From positions 62,001-126,000 of the forward strand of contig KB722744.1 of NCBI GenBank assembly GCA_000349905.1: 64,000 nucleotides of DNA. Reading direction: 5' to 3'. The notes under the pieces were generated by a model. It ran no database searches and was not told where the DNA came from. It saw only the letters and a program-made list of their open reading frames with translations. The stretch comes from Volvariella volvacea V23 (lineage: Eukaryota; Basidiomycota; Agaricomycetes; Agaricales; Pluteaceae). Numbering within the stretch: position 1 is the stretch's first letter; each line of letters starts with the position of its first letter. Shown in pieces: positions 1 to 11,100 of this stretch. A program made the translations under genes and the position numbers.

Positions 1-651
1 ACCCCTTCTCATAACATGATGCATGACCCTAGGAAATCGCGTCCTTCCTAATTTGGTGAAGTATTTCGCCAGACATCTTCCTCGCTACAATTTACTTCCT
101 GTTTCCTTTTCTCATTTACTTCTTCCCTAAATGCATTCCCCGTCGTTGCTAACCCTCTGTGCACGTGGAGGGATTATGTACTTCATGCTTTTGCTAATGC
201 CCCTGTACGATACGTCATGCTTCGTGAATTCCTCGTTTATGACATTAGGCACACGCTTTACTTCGCCTCATTTTTTTCATGGTCCATGTCTCATGCTTTT
301 TACTTTGCTCTGTGTTCTTTGCTCTCTTGTAACTAACTACGCTCGTCCCTTCTACGTTTCTTATGCGTTCTGTACCTTTATCCTCTCCAAGGTACAATTT
401 TCTCTTGCTCGTACTAATTTATTAAAGAGGTCCTGTCTGACACAAATGTACTACACGAAGTTGTATCCTCTACGGCGAGACTCAATCTAGCAGTGTACAG
501 AATGTGCAAGAACTTGAGAAACCTGCAAGCGTCTAGCGAAGCAGTCGGTATATTCCGACCTTGATACAAACATGCACAAACAGCAAACCCGTCCCCGCGA
601 GCTCCCACCGTCCCAAATCGCCAACCACTTTACGCAGACTCGTCGAAAACC
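1..651. other. Gene-free upstream stretch
   Basis: No credible exon was seen. One 119-codon hydrophobic open frame on the plus strand (131-490) lacks family resemblance and intron signals. The last part must hold the promoter and 5' leader of the complex I subunit gene that starts at 652. Confidence 0.5.
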
Positions 652-1196
652 ATGCCTGTTCCCTGGGAAGCCCTCATTCCTTTTGGTGTGTCTTGGCTGC
701 TGCATTATGCGATGTAGGAGCCTAAAAATGACAAATGCTTTTGATGGGATGCAGGTCTGTTGACCGCCATGTTCGGAGCAGCCGGGACACTCCTGAATGT
801 CTCGACAAGAGCGCAAAATCAAGGAAAGGTATGTGAAACCCAACGCTCAATTGTTGGTGAAACGCTCATATGAATTGGATGCGCCAAACACACTGCCACC
901 GTCGATAACCCATCTCTTCACAATTCCTTTTATACGTCCGCATGTAAACCGGAATACAAACTCTTTGGCGAATATTTGAACTCGGGAAGCCCCCTCGTTA
1001 CCATATCGATAGATGGGACGAAATGATGATGAGACGGGATGAAAGATTGACAGGTCATAAACGAGGGCAAACGGTACGCTATAACGTCTACATCCACGCT
1101 CAATTGGTCCCCTCAAACACCTGCTTGTAGGATAACCCTATCGCGCCCCCAGAATTCTCAACGAACAGTGTGTGGTACACGGAACGGGCAACGTAG
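652..1196 (+). CDS. NDUFA1: NADH:ubiquinone oxidoreductase MWFE-type subunit (NDUFA1-like)
   Basis: This encodes a small accessory subunit of mitochondrial complex I, anchored in the inner membrane by one N-terminal helix. Four exons can be joined: 652-685, 755-828, 990-1073 and 1131-1196. All introns are GT-AG and the sum is 258 bases, giving 85 residues. The protein starts MPVPWEALIPFG and continues LLTAMFGAAGTLLNV, a single hydrophobic segment. It then has the family hallmarks RAQNQGK, RYHIDRWDEMMMRRDERLTGH and KRGQTDNP. The size matches the fungal NDUFA1 family (about 80-90 residues). The third exon and the joined frame are what identify it; each piece is too short to stand out alone. The neighbouring genes NDUFA8 and NDUFAF3 also serve complex I. 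Assignment rests on remembered family motifs, not a search. Confidence 0.85.
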
Positions 1197-1971
1197 AATG
1201 CATGGTACCGACATGCTAATGACTTTGTTCCGTTTGCTGGTATTGGTCACATTTTTGATATCCTAGAGTTGGTTCTGGACTACAAGGGCCTTGTAACGCA
1301 ATCTCGTTTCCGTGCTTAATGGAACCAAAGCCTTATCGACTAAAATGGTGTGCAACGATGGGTGGTGGAACGTCTTCTGCAGTAAGATCAGCCGGAGGGG
1401 TTGCGTTCGGTTCATTTTCAGCATACTACCACCGCCACCCGGACCCTGCAATCTAATCAACCGGCAATCCTTAGGAACAGCATGCTACATGTTCTCAACT
1501 CTAACCCCCACTACGGTATGGAGCCGTGACGTCAAGCGGAATTACAGCAACTAGTCAGCTGAGCTGCAACTACCCCCGATTCACAACAGGACCTGAAGCA
1601 GTCGAAAGCGTTCTCCCACTCATGTGCCTATGCTCGTTACACGGGCTCCACGGCACAGTCGTTGACGCATGCCCTGTGGCGAACTGCATCCGCTACCAAA
1701 CGCGTATAATCGTGAAGACAGCGTCAGTAAGCTTGTAATTGTGGTAGGTAATATGACCTTTTTATGACTTTGCTTTCATTGTTTTTGTGCTTGTACGAGA
1801 GATCGCAGATCCTGACCTGTTTCAGCCTTTTCTATGATGGACGTACACCAAACTCTGAAGGGCCCGAAGACGAACATAATTACAATCGTACGGCCGCAAA
1901 AGGTTTGATTGAACGCTGATCCGCCGCGACTCTCTTGAGTTTTGGAACCCTGGTGGCGTCCCGTGGTCACC

Positions 1972-2017
1972 AAACGCCCAACATCTCGGGAGTCTCCTGG
2001 GTGACTGTTGGGCGTTT
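1972..2017. repeat. Perfect 12-bp inverted repeat with 22-bp spacer
   Basis: The left arm AAACGCCCAACA (1972-1983) is exactly complementary to the right arm TGTTGGGCGTTT (2006-2017). It could form a stem-loop in RNA or cruciform DNA, or be a dimeric protein-binding site. It lies in a region with no assigned gene. The role is unknown. Confidence 0.7.
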
Positions 2018-2292
2018 AGAGGCGCCTACCGGTACACCTTTCCGTATTGCAGCCTTGCTTTGTGCAGCGAAACCAGTGTGTTCGTTTAACCGCTGTGAGC
2101 TAGTCGGCATCGTGGAGACCAGACATCACGGACTAGAAGTAAGCAATTATTTCCCCGAGGAATCGGAGCTCGAGGCTTCCCAACCTGAAAGCTTAAGCAC
2201 CGGCGGTTAATTATGAGCCATTAGCTTCAGTATATGTTCTTGATAGGAATAGCCATTTGGACTTTTCTCGTAGAATAAACGATGGTGGCCGC

Positions 2293-2326
2293 GTCCAAGT
2301 CCGAGTCCGAGTCCGAGTCCGAGTCT
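2293..2326. repeat. GAGTCC hexanucleotide microsatellite
   Basis: About five tandem copies of GAGTCC/GTCCGA. Read on the minus strand it would encode alternating Asp-Ser. The same hexamer occurs, in coding sequence, near 63070 in the hypothetical gene at the other end of the window. The surrounding minus-strand frame does not look like protein, so it is called non-coding here. Confidence 0.7.
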
Positions 2327-2870
2327 TGGATTGCGCGATATGGCGCAGGGGGGTCGCGGCGGTAAGAGTGCCGAGTTGCGCTCCCAGGATGTTTTTTGTT
2401 CTTGTGTGAGACAGACGACGTAGGGTTTGATGATGCGATGCGTGTATGGTATGTTGGCGTGTGAAAGCAATGGCACTTACACCGCGGTCGTGTTCGCCTA
2501 TAAAGGGCTACCAAGAGGGCGAAACCGATAAGATCCAAGCGCATACGATGAAGTTAAAGATTCATAAAGACTTTTCTGGCATGCGTCTTCTGTGCACTTG
2601 GCCGATCAGCAGTAGCATCAGCGTTATCAGCACGAGGTGGCAGTGTTCCCTACGTCGGATTCTAATAGGTCCTAGATTGGATGTATATCTTGCGTATAAG
2701 ATTCTAAAAGAATAGACAGCTTAAAAGTGTCCGGGGTATTTAGCATTATGCGGTATTTGAGTAAAGGTAGTGATATCGGCATCTATGATACCAATAGGGA
2801 CATAAGAATATGCGATAATTTCTCCGAGCCAAGCAGTATTACAGCGCACTGTATGAAGCGCAATATACTC

Positions 2871-5028
2871 CTACGACTTCATATCCATCACTTTCCTCAA
2901 CAAATCCTCAACATCCCGTCTTAGCTTCCCGAGATGCGTAGAAGTCACCGAGCTTCTGGGCGAAGATGCCCTCAAAGGCAGCGATGACGGTGGTGGTGGT
3001 GGAGATACCGGAGAGATCAAAACCCCTTGATCTTCATTCTGTTGATCTAATTCCGGTACCACCTCAGAACCACCATCGCCACTACAGAAATCCACAAATC
3101 CATATCTCTTTCCTTCCAAACTCTCGCCAACCTCTTTCACCATGGCAAGTATTTCAGATGCTGATGTACGTACCACAGGAATCGATGTGGGCGCCTGCTG
3201 TGTCGTTGGCATTGATTCCGAGGTCGAGGATGACGATATAGTTGCAGCTGTGGGTGTTGATAGACGCGAAGGCGTTGAGGAGATGAACTCCTCCCCTGGA
3301 CGTAGATCCGTTAACTCGATCGAGCATGATAGGATGATGCCGTGCTTTGATTTGACTTTGACAGTCTAAAGAGTCAAGAAACCACGTATATTAGTAAAAG
3401 TACGGATACGCGTCTATATCCCGGGAATTGAAAAGTGATGAACCGAGAATACAATGCTCAACGGCAGAAGTATGTTAAAAGGCATTCGAGAAGATGGATT
3501 AAAAAGAGCTTCTTGTGTACCCTCGATCATGAACTCCCCAAAACCGAGGGAAGCGAGAAATTTACGTTCTACCCCACTGCAGGTGCGACAGAGGCAACGT
3601 GGTATGTTGCATAATGATAACGATAGTCCACCACAGAAAAGAAAGAAGATAGAGTCATCGAAGAGAGGAAACTTACTGCATCTGCCCACGGAAACAAATG
3701 ATTAACCGTATAATCGAATTCTGGGGTTTGACCGTACAGCCAATCCCAGCTCTATTCACGTACGAATACGAAAGAAGTGATAGTAGAGTAAGCCGAATGA
3801 AGTCGCAGAGAAAAGGATGACGTACCGGAAGTTCTTTCATGCCCTTTTGGATGTATTCCAGGTTCTTGATGGCATTGTTTTCTTCGACGTAGCAGGGCTC
3901 TTCGTGAATGCCATACTCCTTTTTGAACTCGTCTACGACAGCTTGAGAGAAGGTTTCTTGTGTTATGCTTGTATCGTATTGATGCAAGTTGCATACGGGA
4001 GACTTGACGGAAGCAACGCCCCTCGTTATCATCGTTTCCTGCAGGGTAGTGAACATGACGAGATATTTGTTGGTGAGCGTACACGCTATACCTTATTGGT
4101 GCGTAGTATATCACCCAAATTGTCGAGTTGAGTGGATATCAACATAGTACCATGGTGATAAGCTCGTTTGTTGACAATCTTATATGCCGAACCTGAAATG
4201 TAGATATACCAAAGGATGTCAGCCCAGGACCGCCAAAAAGCACGCGACAACGACTCGAAGGAGGCGAGCAGCGCGAAGAAACGGACGAGATACATATCTT
4301 ATCACTCCCGATACAAATATCATTCCTATCATTCACTCTCGCATCCACACCCAACGACCTAACAGCTCTCAGAATCACCTGAGCAGTTGCATGCCTGTCA
4401 AACTCGGTTCTGGCGAGGTGTATCGAAAAGTTGGTGTTTCCAAGGTCCTGAGATACACATGTCAGCATAGTGAACAAGAAAGCGGCGGAGCGGGTCCTTA
4501 CATGATACACAGTCCCACCACCACTCCTCCGTCTGATACACGGAACGCTAGGTCTCGCTCTCAACGCTTCAAAGTTGACCTCCTTCCATGGATTTTGGTT
4601 TCGGCCTATGACGACACAGGGATCGTCTCGGTATATGAGCAACAGTGGGTGCTCTGGATTTTTGTGTCGGAATAGCCTTTTAGAGTTCACCAGAGGGTTT
4701 TGGACGTATCGAGTTTAATGCGGAGAACAAGAGGGTGTATTGATTGTGACGACCAAACGAGACAGACGAGGATTCCTATGACATTATCATTTTCGTTCAA
4801 CTTCGGACGTGAGCCAAGAGAGTGAACGCACCAATCTTCTAGAGTTAGGTTGAAATAAGGGTTATGAGATTTCGAAATAAATATAGAAGAGTCTAGGCTA
4901 GGGATGCCTGTTCCGTTGGTATGACTTGAGTATTGTCGGCGAGCAAATGTGGATGTGGAGAATCGCGATAGTTTTTGTGCAACCCCGGGCTTAGAGTGGA
5001 ACACGCGTATCCGGCAGATTGATGCCAT
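2871..5028 (-). CDS. Lipoate-protein ligase, mitochondrial (LplA/Aim22 family)
   Basis: Ligates or transfers lipoyl groups to lysines of mitochondrial dehydrogenase E2 and glycine-cleavage H proteins. Seven exons: 5028-4832, 4676-4502, 4447-4294, 4192-4092, 4038-3826, 3751-3677 and 3365-2871, summing to 1410 bases (469 residues). The N-terminus is rich in Arg and Ser, with no acid, and looks like a mitochondrial presequence. Core motifs follow in order: VVIGRNQNPW, RRRSGGGTVYHD (the family signature, assembled across an intron), GSDKICSAYKI with the conserved substrate-contacting lysine, GVASVKSP, and the C-terminal SWDWLYGQTPEF and SKHGIILSCSI elements. The final exon adds a Ser/Thr/Pro-rich, probably disordered tail of about 150 residues before the stop. 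Yeast Aim22 is the nearest functional analogue. Whether it is an ATP-dependent ligase or a transferase cannot be told here. Confidence 0.88.
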
Positions 5029-5466
5029 AGTTTCGTCTCCTCTGTTCTATAAGCTCTGCACGAGCTCGTCGTGTACTGAGATGAGGGCTAGAGTTGAGCA
5101 GCGTAACAACTTGGGTCAGAACTCTTTGAACGCCGGAATTGCCGGACTCAAAATTTAAGGGACAGCCGCCCAACCCACCAAGCACCAACGCATTTCATAG
5201 AGTATCGAATTTCGTTGTTCATCGGACTAGCAGCATTTGGTATGATGGGGATCTACGAGAAACAAGTCCAGCATCTAGAAAACAACCAAATCCATAAAAG
5301 CACCACAACCCATCCTTCCTTCACACGTGCAGCTAACCACCAAATGCTAACATCCGCCCCACCCAAATTAACGGACTGTCACGTAAAGCAACTCGGAGTG
5401 ATATCCATGAACATGGTAGTACGGTTGGGGACGAAAGGTCGGATAGGCTGGTATCGGAATAGGCGT
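5029..5466. other. Intergenic region between lipoate ligase and NDUFA8
   Basis: Both flanking genes are on the minus strand, so this 438-bp stretch must hold the promoter of the lipoate ligase gene and the 3' end of NDUFA8. No further coding sequence was seen. Confidence 0.5.
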
Positions 5467-6245
5467 CTACTTCTGAATAGACTTGAAGACGGGGTTTTTG
5501 ACTTCATGTATAGGTGTTTGACCAGGTGGTGCTCCGGGGATGGTCTTCACGAGACCCTACAACACAGAGTCAATCAGACTGAAGAGAGAAATACCAGAAC
5601 AACATACGAGTTTCTCGAACATGCACTTGTTCAAAGTACGTTCGGGCTTGCGGCAGTGGTAGTATTCGTGGTTGTTCTTGTCTAGACATTGCCAGTGGGC
5701 TTGGAATTGTTCTAGACAGTTCTCTCGCATCTTGTTGATCCTACGAGGCATTCAGTTCAGGCATAGATAGTATTTCGTTGTGGAATTCGGGTGGTACGTG
5801 GCAGCATTTAAGTACAGATAGCGACAGTTTAACGCGTCGATTAGCAAAGGGACAAGAACACAGTGATAGCACGTACAAGTCAGTTGCACATCTCGTCACT
5901 CTCCTTCCTTCCTTCAAGCAATGCTCGGGATCCCTATTCTCCGCCTTGCAGAGCATAAAGTCCTCTAATTATCAAAGCCAAGCCAGAGACCAATTGACCG
6001 ATCATCGCACAGTAAGCAACACAATCACAGAACCATAGAATATATATTAGCATAGAATCACAAGCGCAATAACAGGTCAACGACATACCGTTATACTCCT
6101 TGCAATAAGCCCCAATGAAAAACGCAGCACTCTTCAAAGGAGCACTTGTAGCACCCAGCTCATCAACTTTGGGTACATGATCTGGAAGCGGGGTAGGATC
6201 CACAAATGCCTTCGAGCCCAAAGAACCAGGCTGGTATGTTGTCAT
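5467..6245 (-). CDS. NDUFA8: NADH:ubiquinone oxidoreductase subunit NDUFA8 (quadruple CX9C protein)
   Basis: An accessory subunit of complex I facing the intermembrane space, imported and oxidised by the Mia40 route. Four exons are joined, beginning MTTYQPGSLGSKAFVDP at 6245 and ending NPVFKSIQK at 5467. All four CX9C motifs are intact: C-KEYNEDFML-C, C-LKEGRRVTR-C, C-LEQFQAHWQ-C and C-RKPERTLNK-C. The first is restored only when the first intron (acceptor near 5963) is removed. The segment around INKMRENCLEQFQAHWQC is the most diagnostic for this family. The C-terminus GLVKTIPGAPPGQTPIHEV comes from the last exon after a GT-AG intron near 5540-5610. Predicted length is about 150 residues, usual for fungi (the Neurospora counterpart is the 20.8-kDa subunit). 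Confidence 0.92.
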
Positions 6246-6640
6246 TTTTCAATTGCGCGAATCCGAATCGGGCCTCTCTTGAACTTGCGGGTTTCGTCGT
6301 TGACCAGAATCTGGCAGCAAAGCCGGGTGAGTCGACTCAAACGTCGCCCTAGACGAAGTGTAGGGGGGAAAAGTACGAGGTTGAGTGCTGAGCAAGGGGT
6401 TTGCTCGTTTGGCCCAATGGGAGTGTTGCTGTTTGAGCGGGGAGGTAATCGGAATAATGCGTTTTGGCAGGTGGGAATTTTGATCAGCGGAGTTTGGATT
6501 TTGCGTTCACTCCTCCATCGCGTCCGATATCTCGACGCGTTAGTACGCGCCCGAGTCAGTAAGGGCGACGCTGAGCACTTGCCGCAGAGCAGGAAATTAG
6601 ACAAGCAAATAGACACAATATTACGAAGTGTCACTGAGCA
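6246..6640. promoter_or_regulatory. Divergent promoter region, NDUFA8 and ubiquitin-like gene
   Basis: The 395 bp lie between the start codons of two divergently transcribed genes, so both promoters must be here. The open frames in it overlap each other on opposite strands and carry no recognisable motif. No obvious TATA box was seen. Confidence 0.5.
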
Positions 6641-7261
6641 ATGGTATGTCCGTATATCCCTCCGGCCAACTCCAACCACCATCAATCATATCAATTAATT
6701 ACCCCAGTAGCCACCCCGCACAGCGCCCAAAGTCTTCCATATCACAATCCGGACCCACAAACTTAGTATTCTTCTCTCCGTCTCACCTACCACCACAATC
6801 TCAGAGATAAAAGACGAAGTATACTCTGCACTTTCATCTGATGTCGGTGCACAAGTGGAGGAGGAAGAAAGCCTGCCCTCATTCAAAGAGGTGGACGATT
6901 TCGATCTTTGTAAAGATCTAAAGGATAGAGGTAAGCCTACCGGGATGTTCGAGAAAGTGGAGGTCGGAAGACAGATTAAGGACTTGGGTTTGGCGAGCTG
7001 GGATACACTGTATATCCAGTTCAGAGATGAATCTGGTGAGTCTATGTGCATTAACGGCACGAATACGTAGTTTTGATGCAGACGCGCTGGGATCTAGGGG
7101 AGCTGCTACCGGTGACATTTACCACACCTTCAATCAACGATGACGATCCTGCGTTGATGCCGCCACCATCGTCAGCAGGAGCACTTGAAGCGCCTGTTTC
7201 AGCGAAAAGTAAAGGCAAAAGGAAGGCTAGAGAGGAGGACGAATATGAAGATGAGTTGTGA
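6641..7261 (+). CDS. Small acidic/basic-tailed protein with ubiquitin-like N-terminus (unknown function)
   Basis: I do not recognise this as a named gene. The best model has three exons: 6641-6643 (only the ATG), 6711-7035 and 7071-7261, total 519 bases, 172 residues. The first intron opens with GTATGT immediately after the start codon, and the acceptor is the second AG of CAGTAG, because the first would give an in-frame stop. The N-terminal strand pattern (VFHITIRTHKLSILLSV then TTISEIKDEVYSAL) resembles a ubiquitin-like beta-grasp fold. The middle is acidic (EEEESLPSFKEVDDFD), and the end carries a basic nuclear-signal-like patch KSKGKRKAREEDEYEDEL. The second intron would be only 35 nt. 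If instead the next AG (7081) is used, the protein ends early in a different frame. The NLS-like tail favours the model given. Confidence 0.6.
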
Positions 7262-7367
7262 TTAGGATGGTTGGGGTACACAAAGCGTTCAGGAGGTCTG
7301 TATCGTAGGGGCGAGAAGTGGTAATATCTGCCGTCTATAGTTGTCATTGTCTGCGTCGCGGAAATTT

Positions 7368-8085
7368 TCATTGCGGTACACGAGTTTTCTGCCAGGTGCG
7401 AGATGTGTAGGGGAGGAGGGCTGCAGCCACCCGACGGCCTTCTTCTGAGAGTAGGTTATACGTCGAACAAGCATTACGCTATTGGCCCAAATGTAATGTC
7501 AGTACCATTTTGAATGCCTAGGGTGCGAACGCACAGTATCCATAACCTCCAATTGAATACCAAGACTCGCCAAATGTTGTCGAATAAAAGGTGGCGGCTG
7601 GGATAGAGTCTTTCCAGTTCCGAGAATTAATATCTCTGCATTAGTCCCGCCGCATCAGAACATGCTTCCAGACATAGAGGGGGCGGTTACGCACCAGGTC
7701 GGGGTACGACCACCTCGAATAGCTCGAAGTACTCTTTACTCCACGACTGCCACGAAGTTTGTGGAACATCCCAGAGGAAAACCTGCCCCTCCAAGAACAC
7801 ACACGCAGAGGGAATTAATAGTCCATCTGAAAGTTGAATCCCTTCTTCGCTTATTGATTTGACCTGTACGGGCGGAGGAGTATCATCCGCTAGGATATTA
7901 GTGAAGGACTTGTCGCGACAAGCCAGAGAAGTATGTAGTCCCCTGAGGGTGTGTTGCTGCAAGCTCCTGGGAGGCAAATGCCGTGATATAGCAGGACTGC
8001 TGCGTATTAATGTGGCAGCACATCGAGGAGCACGACGAGCAGCAGAGACTAGTGAACGGGAGAACATGACATCAAACTCCTTCAA
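7368..8085 (-). CDS. NDUFAF3: Complex I assembly factor NDUFAF3-like (DUF498 family)
   Basis: A mitochondrial factor needed for assembly of the peripheral arm of complex I. The first exon encodes a basic, Ser/Ala-rich presequence (MFSRSLVSAARRAPRCAAT, with an alternative in-frame Met six codons upstream at 8085). After it comes the DUF498 core: NILADDTPPPVQVKSI, GIQLSDGLLIPSACVFLEG and FLWDVP. The second exon gives EILILGTGKTLSQPPPFI and the third RNACSTYNLLSEEGRRVAAA, both signatures of the family. The stop codon is at 7368-7370. The gene is convergent with the ubiquitin-like gene (about 106 bp apart) and divergent from the NOL11-like gene. The start could be 8067 rather than 8085. Confidence 0.88.
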
Positions 8086-8189
8086 CCGAGATTCACTCAG
8101 AGGCGGGCTAACCTTAACCCTAATCTGAGTGTAAGCGTAATATCAATCCAAATTTTTGATTGTGCACACTGCATCCACCTCGACGCGAC
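8086..8189. promoter_or_regulatory. Compact divergent promoter with telo-box-like ACCCTAA
   Basis: Only 104 bp separate the start codons of NDUFAF3 (-) and the NOL11-like gene (+). The segment contains AACCTTAACCCTAATC around 8110-8125, close to the telo-box AAACCCTAA element seen upstream of ribosome-biogenesis genes in several eukaryotes. This is a motif match only. Confidence 0.45.
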
Positions 8190-11100
8190 ATGTCCATAAC
8201 AGAGCCAACGATCAACGAGCCCTTTCTTCTTGCAAACTATGGGCATTCACAGCGATTAGCGGCGAGGAGGACAGATCAGCCGAATATCTATGCGACGCAT
8301 ACACCAAAGGCTGGGAGTAGGGCGGATGGGTATGTTACAGTTACTACTCAGGGAGATGGTGTGCATGTATTGGATGTAAGTCTGGAATTAGCGCAATTAT
8401 GCGTGCCAGAGTCATTTATCTCATGGATTAGGTGGGAACACTTCGACCTGTGATATCGTACACGCTCGGGCCATCAACGACATTCTCATGCCCTACGCTC
8501 ACAACACACACCGTCATACCATCAACAAATGGCGAGAAAGATAAAATATTCACGACATATGCGGTCATGCAATCGTCACCCTCAAGTGGCCTTGAAGAGG
8601 GCGGTGATGCTGAATCACACACACCGGGAAGAACGATATGGGTGTGGAAAGAAAACCTTTCGCAAAATCTCGTCAATAGAGCTGCAGGTACTTCTGCGGT
8701 GAAGAAGAAGACAGAGATCCAGGTGTGTTATCTGAAATTCCCTCCCAGTTGTCACTTTCCTATCTTTATTCCCTCCCTTCTCCACCCGTACGCTCATTGT
8801 TTAACCGTTAAAGATTTCTTAGGCACCTTACACGATTGCTTCGCTTTCTACTTCTCCTGAACTCCCAGATCGTGTCATTGGGCTCTCGCCATCAGGCCAA
8901 ATTGCACTTTGGGACACCGATCTACAGTTAAAACAAGCTTACAGCAATCCGCACCGTAGTGGACAGGCTGAAGGGGAATCGGATGTTTGGAAGAGCTTTG
9001 TGTTTGCGAGACATGGTTGTACTTTCGTTTCGTCGAGAATGGAGAATGTACCTGTTAGAGGTGCTATCGTCGTGTTTGCCAGAGTTGGGAAGGGGAAAGA
9101 GCAGACGGAAGTCGAGTTGCAAGTTTTGGCGATTGACGAGCAGGATATTGTAAGCTTGGTCGGGACGTGTAAAGTTGAATTAAAAAACAAGGTTTGTTGA
9201 CCGTCTTTCGTTCTGTACGTCCAGACTAATTTTATGAAAAGGATCTTGTAGATATAATATGTAGCAACTCAGGCGATATTACTATCTTAGGTGAGCACTA
9301 GCCTATCAGTATGAATATCCCACTGAATTTTTGCTTTTATATAGCCCTAGATGGTACCTGGTATGCATACCGCGTAGAGCCATCCTCAGATTACACCACA
9401 ATCGAGATATCACCCTCCACCGATCCAATCCAACTCACCGGAATGTCCTTCATCTCCTCAACCAATTCAGTTCCTTCAACCAAACCCAGCAAAAAGTCCA
9501 AAGCCAAATCCGAAAATGCCACATCCTCCACACCTTCTGCCAAAACGCCAAACACCATCTCCCTCCTTCCGCTTCACTCCTCCCTCGTCCTCCTAGCATC
9601 CATATCCAATACCTCCGAAAATCAAGAGATCATCCTCCTCGTCTGGGATTCTCAGTTCTCTATCGTCCTCGCTTCATATTCGCTCCCTATCCCTTCTGCG
9701 TTAACCCAATCAAAAGAAATGGGCATCGAGATTAGGTTAGCTCCAACAACCAATCCCGCTTCCCGAAGAGACAGTGCCGGAGACGACAAAGGTCGTGTCA
9801 AGGAGAAGGAGTCTGTTGGAGGTCTGCAAAGCTCTCAGGCGTTGCTGCTGCTTTCCACTGTTCCACTATCGACCAGTTCAAGTCCAAGCGCCGGGAATCT
9901 TCGTTCTAGCGTATTGGTCGTACCGTTTGTCGTACCTGTTGTTTCGACCATTGCAGCCGCATTAGGGAGGGCAAGTGCTACAGCCAAGTGGATTAAAAGT
10001 CCAGAACCAGATGTTACTGGTGGTAGCATATATGCCTCTCCAAGTCCTGGATATGACGAGGGAAGGAAGGAGGTACTGCAGAGCATGAGGAGTGCTATGG
10101 AGAAGAATAGGCCTCAGGCAGCTAATTCAGCGTTTTTGGAGTGGGAGGAGAAGGAGAGGAAGAAGTTGGCGAAGGAAAAACAGGACTCGAAGGAGGTCTG
10201 TCCAATTCTTTTCGAATTGCTGACGTAGGCTCATGTTTCCCGTTAGACCGTGGACAAGAATGCGGGTGAACTCAGTCTGGAAAGTAGCGAGCCGCAACTA
10301 GATTATTCGTTTGTGAAGGATGTGTTGCATACGGTGTTGCAACCTCATAAACCAGCGAATGCGCCTTATTCTTCGGAACTAGTTCGGTCGCTGATCCGGA
10401 GAAGGAAAGTGAGCAGCAGCATGTTCGACGGAGGGTTACTGAGTGTTTTGAGGTATAAAGACGATTGGGTAATTCTTCTCAACCTGAAATAAAATCAAGT
10501 GCTGATTGACCCGAAATTTCCAGTCGTCCATTGAGCTGGCACTACAATACGTCGATGATCTATCCGAGCTGGAGATAATCGAATCCCTGAAAATTGTGAT
10601 TCTAAATCACCTTCAACTCCACCAGCAAGAACAGCAAAACGCGATGCAAGTCGACCAACCAGTGGCAACCGCAATCTCTTCACTTGCATCATTCCTGGCT
10701 CTTTGCATCTCTTATCCACCTCCTAACACCCCGTCTTCCAACACCCTCTCAGCGTCCCTGCCCTCATCCCTTTCCCCCTCAACAAAAGCCCAAGTCACAT
10801 CATACCTCTCGTCGTCATCTTCCCTCCTCCCCGCATCTTCTTCCTCTCCTTTCTCAATATCCTCAACAAAAGCCACACAACCCCTCCGCCAAGCGATTCA
10901 GCACCACATCCAGAACCCGGATGAAATCGTGGTGTTGCTGAAGGTCTTGGAGGGGTGGCTTGAGAGATGGAGAGATGTACCGGAGAAGCTGGTCCCTGCT
11001 GGGAAGGAGGTGGCGTTGAATGGTGAGTTGGGGGTTTGGGTTGTGGATAGGCGGCAAGGGTCCCTCCAGAAGAGACAAGATAAGGAAGGAGAGGACGAAG

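Larger units (their letters stand above)
1197..2870. other. Gene-poor stretch with small repeats
   Basis: No gene could be supported. Short open frames on both strands lack splice context and family motifs. A plus-strand 45-codon frame beginning near 1318 is glycine/alanine rich (GGGTSSAV, AFGSFSAYYHR) and could be a relic or small exon, but nothing confirms it. The interval also holds a perfect 12-bp inverted repeat (1972-2017) and a hexanucleotide array (2293-2326). Confidence 0.4.

Noticed and set aside
131..490. 119-codon hydrophobic plus-strand frame
   Set aside because: No family resemblance, no splice context, composition follows local T richness.
2227..2544. 105-codon minus-strand frame containing an Asp-Ser repeat
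   Set aside because: Only the hexamer repeat looks protein-like; the rest is unlike coding sequence and no splice partners were found.
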